In this document: one piece after another, positions 29,060 to 41,052 of the stretch
Layout of the letters: the number at the start of each line of letters is the position of its first letter
How positions within the stretch are numbered: position 1 is the first letter of the stretch
Assembly (NCBI RefSeq): GCF_947507565.1
Contig: NC_089188.1
Coordinates: 868,001 to 932,000, forward strand
Source: Oscarella lobularis
Lineage: Eukaryota; Porifera; Homoscleromorpha; Homosclerophorida; Oscarellidae
Length of the DNA: 64,000 bases
Reading direction: 5' to 3'
The notes under the pieces: model-generated
Databases searched by the model: none
What the model was told of the DNA's origin: nothing
Seen by the model: the letters and a program-made list of their open reading frames with translations, nothing else
Position numbers and translations under genes: made by a program

Positions 29060-32031
29060 CTACTTTCCTGCTTTGTACACGCGAAGCACCAGGATCAATA
29101 AGGCCGCTAAATAAAAGACCAGCAGCAAAGAGAACAGGCAGCTAATTGCGTGATCCATGTTATTCTAAATCACATATATCAATTGAAAATATTATGTACA
29201 TGTCACTAACTTACCTCATGTAGACCAAGTGAAGTGAGAACAACTGATCCATTTTTTAGGCAGCCAATATCTTCTACCTTGCATTCTACACAAGAAAAAG
29301 TATTAAATTAATTGAAACAATCACGTTTTGCTGTTCTCAATACTGAATGACAATTTTGCAAAGAGTTATTAATTTTTTAAAAAGCTACAGATATGAAACT
29401 ACTAGTCTTACTCAGTAGTGGAGACCCCGCCCATTCGTTTATCATAAGCGCTTCAAAACCATAGTAAAACCAGGAAATAGATTGAATCCATCTTAAAAAC
29501 ACGGGCCTGGAGATATCAATAAACTTCAACTAAAAACCAAGCTAGGATATCATTATTACACTGTTTCTGGACGAATAAAGAAACCGCCGAAAAAAAGAAA
29601 AGGAAGATAAGACGTTGGCCCTATCGCTGAAGCGACAAGAGGCGACGGAGACAACACCGAGACCAAGTATCCTACAGAAAGACACACACTATATCAGGTT
29701 TGTACCAAGACATGTTCGGATTTCGGTCAAGAAAGACACTACCCTCCCTAATTTAAAGAATTCAGCCTAATTAATTAATTTTAGTGCGGGTCTGCCGATC
29801 CTGAAGCAAAACCAATTTATCAGATTTCAAATTTCGTCTCACCAAACGATGATCCAGTTAACGCTATTAATAAGCATATGCCGACGAACGAGAACACTTT
29901 GTCGAAATTGTTGTTCAGTCCTAAAGGTGAAGTCGCGGTGTAGAGTAGCAAATTTATGCTTTCGTTAGTTTATGCTACCAACCAATCATTAGGTACGCAA
30001 CAATTCCAAAAATAATCACTTGAGCGACAGCAAATGGTAACTAAATTGAAATTATAAGAGATTTTAGAAATTTTGAAGCAGACTCACTTCAGCTAAGGTT
30101 TTGGAAATGTAGAAAATTGTCGTTCTGTACAGGCGAGCTTTATGATCTCTCAGAAAGAGAGGAATTTCCAAGGGAAGAGACTAAAGTTCAAGCATTAATG
30201 AAATAACGTGATAAAAAGGAGGCCAATATTTAATTAACCTCATGAACTGCCGTCACTGAACTCATTGACAGCTGCAAGACTACAAACCACAGAGCACAGG
30301 AAATCTTGTGAATTCGTTTCTGATCGTAATCGGCTTGAAAATACATCAAACCAGCCATTAGAGCGACAACCTGCATCGCAAAGCCGCTGCTCAATATAAC
30401 GTACTCGTGGCTCATCGTCACATTACCAAAGCTTGGCCCAGCCTCACTTTCACAGGTGCTGAATCTCGAATGACAGAAAGCCAACTTCTCCACAAGACCC
30501 ATTGTATTTGAAGGAGAACAGGAGCTTTGTACCTAGACAGGAACACATAATAATAACATAACAGCAATACAGAGAGGATGCACGGTCTTAACCATTGATT
30601 TCTTAGAGCGTTCTTCGAAAATTCTGTAGCAAAGGCCTACAGAGGTTAGAAAAATAGCTGCTGCTACGTAGACTGCAAATAATATATATCTACATCGTCA
30701 GTGCTTCCGGTAGAGTCTGCATCTTCGATGACGGTGTCCTTAGCAGTAGCACCTTTTTCGTTTTGCACAAACGCCTCTGTTATATGCTATACGAAAGCCT
30801 CAAGGTAAACGCGCGTAATGATGCTGTATATATAAGTCACGACAGAACTTACCTCAATTCTATCCCTACTTTTTTCCTCTTCTCCGGGAACGATGGCGAG
30901 AGTGTGAATGTAAAAATCGGCCGGATTGTAGTCTTGCGGGCACGCGTAACCACAGCGCTCGAAATGGTCTTTCGCTCCCCCAGCCGATCCGCAATAGGCG
31001 ACTCTACCTTCCGCTAGAAGAATAAGTCGATCGAACAAGGCGAAGACCTCCGACGACGGCTGATGAATGGTGCATATAATCGTGCAACCGCTCGCCGCCA
31101 TTTTCTGCAGCACGTGGACTACAGATTCGGCCATAAACGAATCAAGTCCTGATGTGGGCTCGTCGGTAAATAGGATCGACGGATTAGTAAGAACCTATAG
31201 AAACACAAATCAAGTAAAGAACCCCTCTCGCCGCTGACGTTCTTTACCTCGCTGGCAACGGCTAATCGTTTTTTCTCGCCTCCCGATATTCCCTTGATTT
31301 TACCGAGAATACCGATTTTCGTGTCCTTGCACTTATTCAAACCCATGGCGCCCATGACTTGATGAACGCGAGCCATAGTCTCTTCCTTAGAATAATCCGA
31401 TCTCATTCGTAGAGAAGCCTATAAACAATACAAGATGACGACGACCTATAAAAGCTTCGTTTCTTTTTACTCACGTAAAAACGCAGATGTTCGTGCACGG
31501 TCAGAGTGCCAACAAAGAGATCTTCCTGCTGAACGTAGCCGACTAGGCCGCCGAGACTCATTCCAAATACCTCTAATCCATTCAAAAGAACGCTTCCGCC
31601 AGTACGAAGAGAAGAGGAGCCTCGACCGGCTAATATGTTGAGCAGGGTCGTCTTTCCTGACCCACTAGTCAAAAGGACACGTGAAATAATAAAAGAAAGC
31701 TCGTGCTAATAGTATACCTTGCGCCCATTAATGCGATCAACTGCCCTGGCTCAGCCATCCCGCTCACTAACGGAAAGGCCAACGGTTTTCACACGGTCTA
31801 TTCATGCAGAAAATAATTACCGTTTCTCAGTATGTGCTTTTCCTTTCCTTGTTTGATGCCTCTCATGCGCTCACGCAAAGACGGCGGCGATCGGGCGACG
31901 GCGCGGACGAACGTCCACGATAGCGTCGCTTTGATGACTGGCGCCGGCAGTTCCATTTCGCGCTGTTCTTCGAGCTGGCGAATAAGTTCGTCATGGAGCT
32001 TGAAGTCAGGAGATGAGGGCAGCAGTTCCAT
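29060..32031 (-). CDS. ABCG (White)-type half transporter
   Basis: Many small exons. The nucleotide-binding half comes first (right): [17 protein letters not shown], Walker [26 protein letters not shown], signature [14 protein letters not shown], Walker B with [14 protein letters not shown], and the H-loop in [10 protein letters not shown]. The membrane half follows: [69 protein letters not shown] and a last hydrophobic segment ending LRVYKAGK with stop at 29060. The NBD-first order and the text match ABCG lipid or sterol exporters that work as dimers. The start is uncertain: the first ATG in frame is at 32031, after a possible acceptor. A 5' exon could lie further right. Fragments of its 3' exons are scattered in the Kelch region to the left. 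Confidence 0.85.
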
Positions 32032-32793
32032 GAGACAGTCAGGGTGCTGAATTCCAGTCACAATGAGGCGCTATCAGCAGGAGCATACGTAGACTTAGCC
32101 CAGTCTCAAATTAGTTTAGGAAGTGATAGAAGAATGAGACTCCGAAAAACGTCTATCACCGGTATTTTTCAATTGGCTCACTGCATCTACTGTAGGTCAA
32201 CTTCCGAGGACGCTTTTGTATTTGTGAGAGGCTCGTGAGAGAAGGCAGAATTCGTGTGTTCACGATCCCTCAACCGGAAGAGCGTCTCGTTCCCCGAGCA
32301 GCCACGTCAATGCCCGCTTCGGGCGATTTTCGCTAGTGAGATTCAATAGTCAAAATAGAGAGAGCTTCAGCTCTAACTGACCTGACCTTTAACTAATTAA
32401 TTAACAGACATAGCTTCTTTTGTTTCTTCGAGTCCCTTAGTCCTCAATGCGTGCCTTAGAAGAGAGTCATCGTCAATTGACTTAGATTCAAGGTGCATAT
32501 AGCCAACCCTGATTTCTGTAAACGTTTGCATTTGCGAGCGGTTCTCGAGACGGCTCGGCAAATCCGGTTTCTCCGCCGCCTCGCGTTCAAAGAAAAGAAG
32601 CCATTAAAAAAAGAAGCCCATCGCAATCCTTCGAGCACATTGGCTCGGTTCCTTCACTTAATTAACTAATTTTTTAACTTTCTGACTACCTAAGCGCTTG
32701 GAAAACTATTCAATTAAAAACGCATTTGACGACGTTTAATTTTTCGAATAAGCGTTGCTCAGCGAATGCGCTAGCTCTATCGCAGGCGAAGAT
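32032..32793. other. Intergenic, nothing assigned
   Basis: Contains only short ORFs without family text and AT-rich runs with ttaattaa strings. It may hold the ABCG promoter or first exon and the PLA2G15 3' flank. Confidence 0.4.
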
Positions 32794-34182
32794 CTACGAC
32801 AGAACAATCGTTTTGACATAGTCAATGACACTCAAATCCGAAACCATGTCAAAATGATTGATGTTCGGAAAAATGCGCGTCGTGACGTCATGCGACGCAT
32901 CTCCCTTCCAATTGTTGCACAAGACGAGACTCTCCTCGTTCACCGTCCCGTCGCCGTTGCCATAGAGAGAAGTCGGGTCCCCATTGGGAAAGTCGCCGGC
33001 CGCGTAAACGACCTGCGCAACCGTGCTCACGTTCGCGCCGTAGATGCAGTGGAGAGTGACGTCAGGAAAAGCGAGCGACTGCGTCACATTCGAAACGTTC
33101 TTCCACACGTCGAAACCGATCGGAAAATCGATATCCGCGAAAAACGCCTCATAGTCGTTCACCGTATAATTCTTAGTCGACGTTACGACGATGGGCTCGC
33201 TACTCCAGTCGCGCGGCGTGGGCATGAGCCAGGCGCTCGACGGCGCGGATCGTTGAACGGGACGCATGTCGTGAGCGCTCAGTATCGGTATTTTGAGATT
33301 ATAGCCGGACGCGTAGCCGCGCATCGAGTTCGCCGCGCCCGCCCACGGTCCGGCGATGGGAATGAAGGAGGCGACGTAGAGCGATTTCCACGAGTCGGCG
33401 ACGACGTCGTTGAGGAAGTAGAGCGTCTGGAGGCAGCCGAGACTGTGAGCGACGAGAGTGACCTTTCGATTGCCGTTCGTTTTGTACGTGTCTTCGATGA
33501 GGAGACGAAGTTGGGTGAAATACTCGGGTCTGTCCACTGGGGAGAAGATTAAGTGACGTCGTAAGAGATTTGGTCATGGATTCACTTGCCTGGAGTGAAT
33601 CGCCAGTCGTAGGGTGCGCCGCGAATCGATTCGCCGGGAACGTATCCCTCTTTTGCCATTTCACTGACAAAGACATTGAAATAGGCGCCGACTTCGTTTA
33701 GGGACGGGTCTAGGTATTCGATTGTCGATGTATTTCCAAAACCGGGAATTCGCGTGTACACGCCCGCCGGATCCGTCCAATTTCCGGTCTCTCGATCGTA
33801 CACTAATCTGATAAATATAGTCGATAAGCGTCACATGATTATTTAATTATTTGATTTAATTATGCGTATCCTCACTTCATATTGGCCACCCAGCATTCGA
33901 TGACGTAAGGGATGAGATCCTCTATATTGACCCAGAGTGGGTACCAGTCGCTCGTTTTGTCGCACAACTCGTGCGGAACGGTCGTCTTGTTTAGTCTCGC
34001 ATCGATTCGACTGCCAGCCAAGCCAGGAACTTTGGGGAAAGAACGATTTTCTGCACGTGACGCTTCTTCCGCTTCGGTTTAGGACGTGCTGTCTTACCTA
34101 TAACTATGGGTGACTTGACTGCGCCGTAGGTCGTGAGGAAATGAGTCGCGACGGAGACGATTGTGAGGAGCCAAAACGCCAT
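32794..34182 (-). CDS. PLA2G15: Lysosomal phospholipase A2 group XV (LCAT family)
   Basis: Four or five exons. Exon 1 encodes a signal peptide from the ATG at 34182 (MAFWLLTIVSVATHFLTTYG). The next exons give VPGLAGSRIDARL, LCDKTSDWYPLWVNIEDLIP, VIECWVANM, IPGFGNTSTIEYLDP and RGAPYDWRFTP. The large last exon has the nucleophile Ser in VAHSLG, the Asp in YGNGDGTVN and the His in NINHFDM. This is the LCAT/PLA2G15 fold that deacylates phospholipids and transfers acyl chains to ceramide in lysosomes. The text is closer to PLA2G15 than to plasma LCAT. It is head-to-head with PIN4, only 61 bp between start codons. Confidence 0.9.
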
Positions 34183-34243
34183 AGACGACGTCACGCTTCG
34201 TAAACAAGGCTCTAACGCACTAGGGTCAAGGAAGACCAAGATC
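34183..34243. promoter_or_regulatory. 61-bp bidirectional start region (PLA2G15/PIN4)
   Basis: The two start codons face away from each other with 61 bp between them, so 5' UTRs and core promoter must overlap or be tiny. It contains a cgacgtcacg CRE-like site. No TATA box is visible. Confidence 0.6.
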
Positions 34244-34856
34244 ATGCCTCCAAAGGCGAAAGGAAAAGGAGGAAGCAAAGGCGCACAAAAACAAAAAGGT
34301 TGCTGACTGACGTTCATTCAGTTCATCCAATATTCATTTTCGCAGACACCGCTGAGAAGAAAGCTTCGGCTTCGGGAAAGTCAAGCAGCGGAGGAACGGC
34401 CATAAAAGTACGGCAATAAATAGCGCAATATTTGTTAAAAAATCTACGTGGTCACTTCGTTGAGGTTCGTCACATTCTTTGCGAAAAACAATCGAAATCC
34501 CTCGAGGCGCTGTCGAAGCTCGAGGCTGGCGAGAAGTTCGACGCAGTTGCTTCCCAATACAGCGAGGACAAAGCAAGAAAAGGAGTAAGAAAAGCCAGAA
34601 ATTAGAGAACCCAGTCCGACTAGCGTGCGTTAGAGAAATTCGTCAAAAATTTATTTCGCTCAGCACATGCGTAAAAAGTAACTATTTTTGTTTTTAGGGC
34701 GATTTGGGTTGGATGACGAGAGGGTCAATGGTTGGCCCATTTCAGGATGCAGCGTTCCAACTGCCAATAAGTACCACAGCAAAACCTATCTATACCAACC
34801 CACCAGTCAAGACAAAATTTGGCTATCACATCATAATGATAGAGGGGAAAAAATAG
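34244..34856 (+). CDS. PIN4: Parvulin-type peptidyl-prolyl isomerase PIN4
   Basis: Short multi-exon gene. A basic N terminus ([18 protein letters not shown]) is characteristic of PIN4/Par14, which binds nucleic acid and ribosome precursors. The parvulin domain follows: [67 protein letters not shown] and TAG at 34854. Four exons were read with introns of about 60-80 bp. It ends 68 bp before the convergent golgin gene. Confidence 0.92.
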
Positions 34857-34924
34857 CAATAAAGCGCCTAGTCTGAATGCATTGCATAGCTCAATTTAAT
34901 TACGTATATACATACGTCATAAGA

Positions 34925-37900
34925 TCAGAATCCGGTCCATTTGTGTATGTAGCTGGTCCACTTGCTGCTGCTGCTGCTGCTTGACGCTTCGCTTGCCTCC
35001 GAAGACTCTTCTTGTTGAACTATCGAACCAATGAGCTGGCATTCGTCTGGACTCAATTTCAATAATGTTGTGAGCACTGGAATCAAATGCTCTTGCTCCG
35101 ATCCGCGTGACCGAAGAAACTGGGCCAAATTTTAGAAAATTTTTGAATACATTGATTAATTAATACTAACCTTTATAACGACATTCTTCAAGTATTCTAA
35201 ATTGGTGACGTTTTTCTCGCGTTCCTGGTTTCTCTCCAGTCTTATTTACAAGAGAAGGTAAATATTATGGATTTGCATCTACTGTACATTCATCGTGACT
35301 TGCCTTCTGATCTCTTCTTTCAATACTTTTGCCTGCTCGGAGAGCCGTAGCGAATTAGCCTCGCTATCACGCAAAACCTAGAAAACGCCACATAGCAAAA
35401 AGGGGAAAAAAATCGTTTTCGTCTTTACCTCTGTTAGATGTTCAATTCTTTTGAAGCAAGCCTGAAGTCGACTCTTTCCTTTGTCTTCGGCTACTCCGGG
35501 AGAAGGAGAAGAAGCAATGCTTTCGTCGGCCGATAGAAGTCGCTCGAGATTGAATTTCGGCGGCTCAGACTGAAGAGAAGAAAATTCCTATTATCGTTGT
35601 TGTTACATAAATAATTAAAGTGAATGCTAGCACATACGGAAATTGATGGTACGCGAGATTGATCTTCCATTCCCTATAAATAAGATCAATAGCGCTAGTA
35701 AGAATAATAGTTAAGTAAGCTAATTGTTACTTCTGCTTGCTCTCTCTCCTCTCCAAACACGTCATCGGAGCCAACAATCTGCCTTCTCATCCTCTCTCCT
35801 CTCAATTTCTGCAATCCTCTTTGCTGTGTCAATAGGAGATCTTCTTCCGCGACTTTTTTAGCTTGGTTTTCGTAGGCGATGACTTGACTTTCGAGCGCAC
35901 TGACTTGCTGTTGCAAAACGTCGACAGTGTGTCTGTGATCCTGTTGAGTAACGCGCAATTGATTCTACGTCATGACGTATTAAAAAGGATCAATTATTTA
36001 TTTATTTATGGCTATATTGATACTTTGAAGCTTTTCGTCAGCGATTCGTTTTCTTCGGTTAGACTTTTCAATGTTTCCGCGTTCTCTTCTCCTTTGTGCA
36101 AGATCTCGGCGTTTAATTCTTCGATTCTAATTTCATAATTAATTGAATCACGTTATTAATTGTCAGAATATATTCCACCTTGATTTCAATTGCATTTCTT
36201 TTGAACTCGCGTCTTGTATCAGTTTATCGTGGCGCGCCGACAATTTTTCCAATTCTTCTTCGATTTCCTCTTTTTCCGATAGAACATCTGAAAGTTTATT
36301 CCTAGCATCATACACCATCATTTATATCTGTTGCATCTCAGTGTTGATTTTCGCTTACTCTAACTTCTTCAATTCCAGTCTCAAGGCATTGTTTTCCTCT
36401 TCCCATTTTCTTAGAGCAAGCGCATCATACAATTAGCTGCAAATACATGAGTCAATCACCTTCTCAATTCCTCCTGTACTGAATCTGTCTTTGGACCAGT
36501 CTTCTCTTTCTGCTGCTTTAGTACACTGTGAACTCTAACCTGAAAAAAAAACATTCCAAAAAATAAGCAATTCCACATTCGACTATACCTTATAAGCATC
36601 AAATTCTTTTTGACATGCGGCATACGATGACGTCGTCGATTCCAATTCGAGACACGCTGACGACAATTTTCCTTCGAGATCTTCAATGGCTTTCTGACGT
36701 GACTCGGACTCGCAAGAAGCCTAAATAAGCGAGAAAACAAATCAAGGTCATAAATCGTCTAATAAATAATTTTACTTGCTCTTGAAGAGACTGATTGTCT
36801 GCCATCAATTTAGCTGTCTCCAACTGAAAAAAATATTCATTTTCCCCCCAAAATATTTCCATTGATCCTCGCCTTCGCTTCTTCGTTCGCTTGATTTTGA
36901 ATTTCTATTTGAGACAGAAGTTCGGCTTCCCTTTTCTTCTGCTCCTCCCTCTCATTTCGAGTATCGACCAATTCCTTTCGAGTTTTCACCAGCACGGCTT
37001 TCATTTTCGTCGCTCGCTCTTCCACCTGACTTCTTTGCGCATCAGCAAGCTCTAAACGAATCAATAGATATCATCTAGCACTAATAATTAATACTATATC
37101 TCACCTATATCTTTTTTCAAGGCCACGATTCTTTGCTCGTTCTGCTCATTCTCGTTTTTCCGCTTTTCGATTTCCTTTATCTTCGCGGCAAGGTCCCCTT
37201 CTAAAGCCTCGATCGTTCGCTGGTAGTCAGCCAATTCCAAATCAATAAGATTCGTCTGATTTGCCTCCTAAAATCAAATCTTGTATATCGATATAAATAA
37301 TTTAGTTCCCTACCTTGGCTGCCTTTTCTAGTCGTTGCTCTGCTTCTTTGAGTTTTCGTTCTCCCATTTGAACCTTTTCTTGTTCTCCTGCAAGTTCTCT
37401 TTTCAACGTTTCGTTTTCCGTTTCGAATGCTGTTTTGTGTTCTCTGAGCTCTTCCGTTAGACCTTCAAGTCGATCTCTCTCACGTTCTACGCCAGTCATT
37501 CTCTCCTTCAAACTCTAAAAACAGGATTCTAATAATTAATATTTTAAAAATTTAATTGACCTTTTCTGACGACTCTAGAGTTTCAAGCTGACATGCCAAC
37601 GTTGCGTTCTTCTCTTTCAATTCAACCAATTCATCATCTCTAACCTAAGCAGCAAAAAAAACGTTGAATAACATTAATTAGATATTGAACTATATACATG
37701 AAGAGTCGACCGAAGTTCCTTCATTTCAACTCCCATACTAGACAACTGACTAGCCGCCTCTTCAAATCTCTATATAACAATTAACAGAAATTGCTATAAA
37801 GAAGATATCTGTTACCTTTTCCTCCTTCTCTAAATTCAGCAGAGCGTTGGCTCTCTCACCCGTTACGCGTTTCAGCTCCACTTCCATACTCTAAGGAAGG

Positions 37901-39298
37901 ATGCATGTAAGCGCGTGCCTTATACCTGATCTCTCCCTCTTACATGTATTTTCTTCTGCAAAGATTCCTGCAGAGACGAGAACTCCGCTTCTCGATCCAA
38001 TACCTTGGGAGATGAGATACGTCATTTGATCAAAGTCCTAATAGTCGATAGAAGAAATCTTGCCTTCTTCTTTTCCACTTCCAGTTCGTTTTCTGTTCTC
38101 TTGAGCAAATCTCGTGCACTCTCCAACGCCGCCCCGTCTACGACGTCGCCACCGTCGTCGCCCTCGCACGTTTGTTGTTGTTCTTGTTGCCTTTGGAGTT
38201 CACTCAGTTCTGCCGTTCGTTCTTCGAGATCCCTTGTCAAAGTCTAAAGAGAAAAAAGACTAAAACGTTGAGTTTTTCGATATTGACAGGTTTTTCACGT
38301 TTCTCTCTTCATCTCCTTTGGAGCATCTTGCTATGACTGAACTTAGCTCTTCCTCTAACTTCGCCTTCTCGTTTCGCTCGCTCTCTAGCTCGTCAAGAGA
38401 CGCCTGAAAAAGACACTACTGCATCACGCACTTATGTACCGATAATCTTTACCTTATGTTCCCTTTCCAATGTTTCATTCTCTTTCTGTGCACTTTCAAG
38501 CTCGCCAAGAGAACTCTATACTATTGTGTACTGTCCACTCCAATTAAATAGCGGATATCTATACCTTATGTTCCCTTTCCAATTTTTCATAATCATTACT
38601 TAGCAAATGCAGTTGTTCGGCCAGTTGATTTCTCACTTCATTGACTGTATGAAATTTCTCCAAGACGTCCTAGACATTAATTAGAACGTACTCTATAGAC
38701 TAAGCCTTTGTATTCCTTACGTCGTGATTGCTTGCTTTAAATTTTTCTTTTTCCTTGGCCAGCAGAGAAACTTGCTTAGCCAGTTCTGCAAGACATCGCG
38801 TTTATCGGTCCAATGAAATGTTTTTTAAAACCAAACCTTCACTTTTCGCCTTGCTTTTTTGCAGCAGTTGCGCTTGTTTTTTGATGTACTTAATTAAATC
38901 ATCTTTAGCCAACGATTCCATCTTCAAAAAATTTCACGTATTTTTTTTTCTTTCAAGTCTTCTTCTTTCTATTCAACCTGAGACTTTGGCTTTGCTGGTG
39001 ACGGCACCGTCTCTTCCTTCTTTCTAGGGCTTCCACCCGGAACTCCGGGACCTTTTCTCTTTTTCCGTTCCGTAGCGTCTTTTTCTTCTGTATGATCGTC
39101 CATTTTCCAATCGTCCCATCCGTCTAGAGATTTCGCTTCTTCGCGCTTCTCTTCGACTTTCGTCGAATCGACGCACTGCGTCGCGTCCTCTTTTTCGTCC
39201 GGTTTGGCATTTTGAACGCGATCTTTCGAGCTCAACGTCTGATTGAGATCGTCTTCGACTTGATTGTACGCTTTCTTCAGGCTCGAGAGCAATTCCAT
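34925..39298 (-). CDS. GCC2: GRIP and coiled-coil golgin (GCC2/GCC185 type)
   Basis: About 20 small exons encode a long coiled-coil protein ending in a GRIP domain. After an acidic N-terminal region (LDGWDDWKMDD) comes MESLAKDDLIKYIKKQ, like the start of human GCC2 (LPKEDLIKFAKKQ). Heptad-rich exons follow. YKVRVHSVLKQQKEK matches a GCC2 segment, as does IRRLERNQEREKNVTNLEYL leading into the GRIP domain. The GRIP text is FLRSRGSEQEHLIPVLTTLL, then LSPDECQLIGSI, and the protein ends KWTSYIHKWTGF. GCC2 tethers endosome-derived vesicles at the trans-Golgi. The ~100-residue charged N-terminal extension before MESLAK is not present in the human protein as remembered. A CTG run near 34968 encodes serines. 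Confidence 0.9.
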
Positions 39299-39394
39299 GC
39301 AAACGTAAACTAATCGTTGAAATCAACTCTATCGGTGACGTCACATGGAAAGAAGACAAGAAATCAGCGCCTTTCGTAAGCCTATTCCTAACGA
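39299..39394. promoter_or_regulatory. 96-bp bidirectional start region (GCC2/UBAC2)
   Basis: The start codons at 39298 (minus) and 39395 (plus) diverge from 96 bp. A gtgacgtcacatgg CRE palindrome (TGACGTCA) lies near 39335. No TATA box is seen. Confidence 0.65.
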
Positions 39395-40788
39395 ATGCAC
39401 CACTTTAACGCTACGTATCGCACAGTCGGATCGCCAGTGACGAAAGGCCTACTTGCCGTGGGCTGCGCAGGCACTCTGGCCTCCAAATTATCAGGCTCTC
39501 GATTTAGCGCGGGATTGGAATCGAATTCGTTAGCCAATCCATCCACGGTAACGAAACGACTTAGCCGCGAGCGCGATCGCGGGCTTCGCGGCTTACCGCC
39601 GACCGGGAATTTTTAGTTCTTGAAGCTGATTGGCTGCCACTTCGTCAGCGAAGAATTCCGCGATTGGGCAGTGAGTAGCGCGCTTCTCTACTCGTTCCGG
39701 ATATTGGAGCGTCGATATGGATCGCGCAAATTTGCGGTAAAGAAGGGCGAACACGCGCCAGACTAGACTGGCATAACGAGATATGGCCGCGAAATATATT
39801 TTTGGTAAAGAACACACTCTTTGCAACCGCAGTCATGTCGACGTGCCTCAAAGTCGGCGTCTGCCTTTGGCACGCAACGACGTCTCGCAGCGGCGGCGTC
39901 TATCTCCCGTCGGGCCCGTAAAAGAAAAACTCCCCCAATAGTATTTAATTATGTAGTGATTTGGGGTTCTTAGGTATTCGCTCGCTTTTTCTCTTCTCGT
40001 TCCGTTCGCTTTGGACGTTCCCGTGATCAGCCACACATTCGTGCCGCATCTTATGACGTTTTTCTTTGCACTCATGGTACGTATAATGCAGTGCATGTAA
40101 TCATGCGGGGGTGGCATGTTCTATATGACTATGAGGGGGAAACCTACACTAAACGATTTCCTTTTTTAGTACGCCTTGTCTGCTGCACCCGGCTCGCTGA
40201 TCTTGTCCGCTTGCGGCCTGGTACAAAAAATGCCCGCGCATGCTAATACATTAATCAGTGAGATACTATTCCTTTTTTGAGGTTTCCGGTCTTGTTTGCC
40301 GCCGATTCCAATGCGAATGGCTGCGAATACCGAACTGGGCGACGCATTGGATTTCGCGTCGAATTGGGCCGCTCGTCGACTCGGCCCCGCCCTCTCCGTC
40401 GTCCTATCCGCGCGGCGCGACGCTTCAGCTTCAACGTCAAGAGCGCATCGACGAATACGAACGCTTACTACTCCAAGTAACGCATAGGGGGAAAAATTAC
40501 GCGTTTCAAACGTTCGCTTTTCTCCCTCAAAGGGGGCCCCTCCTCACATCGATTGGCAAAACGTTCACGTTCCCAACGCGGCCGCCGCCGCCGCCGTCGT
40601 CGTCGTAGACGAACACAAAGTGCTATCTATGAGACATTAATCTATCGCGTTCTATCTTTGTCCCGTCTGTGTTTTTGTTCCAGGTTCGTCAGCTCATGGA
40701 AATGGGCTTCGGAAGACAAGCGGTCGTTCAGGCGTTGACCGTGACTCAAAATAACGTGGAATTGGCGATGAATATTCTAGCGCGGTGA
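39395..40788 (+). CDS. UBAC2: UBAC2-like ER membrane protein with UBA domain
   Basis: Multi-exon gene from MHHFNATYRTVGSPVTKGLL. A rhomboid-like membrane part follows, with SALLYSFRILERRYGSRKFA matching human UBAC2 LLIYNFRIFERRYGSRKFA, then GVYLPSGP and YSLAFSLLVPFALDVP. The linker YPRGATLQLQRQERIDEYER matches the human ARIGMGATLDIQRQQRM region. The last exon is a UBA domain: RQLMEMGFGRQAVVQALTVT to ILAR and TGA at 40786. UBAC2 works in ER-associated degradation and lipid-droplet control with UBXD8 and gp78. The gene starts 96 bp from GCC2 and runs convergently to SoxB. Confidence 0.88.
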
Positions 40789-41052
40789 ACTCGAATAGAG
40801 TCAGGCTAAATTTCAAATCGATATTCCTACTATCGTAAACTCTAATACATCCAGTTCATGATACAAAAAGGAATTTTAAATATCTGCCTCAAAGTAAAAT
40901 ACACTGTGCTCTACTGTATTACGTGCTCAAAAAAAAGGCAAGGAAAAAAAGAGAAAACGCCATTTTTTAAGAGAGAGGTGAACTAACTTTCAAACGGGAG
41001 ACAATAAAACGGGACTAAATCTCGTGCGTATATGCGTATTGAGAAGTCAATG

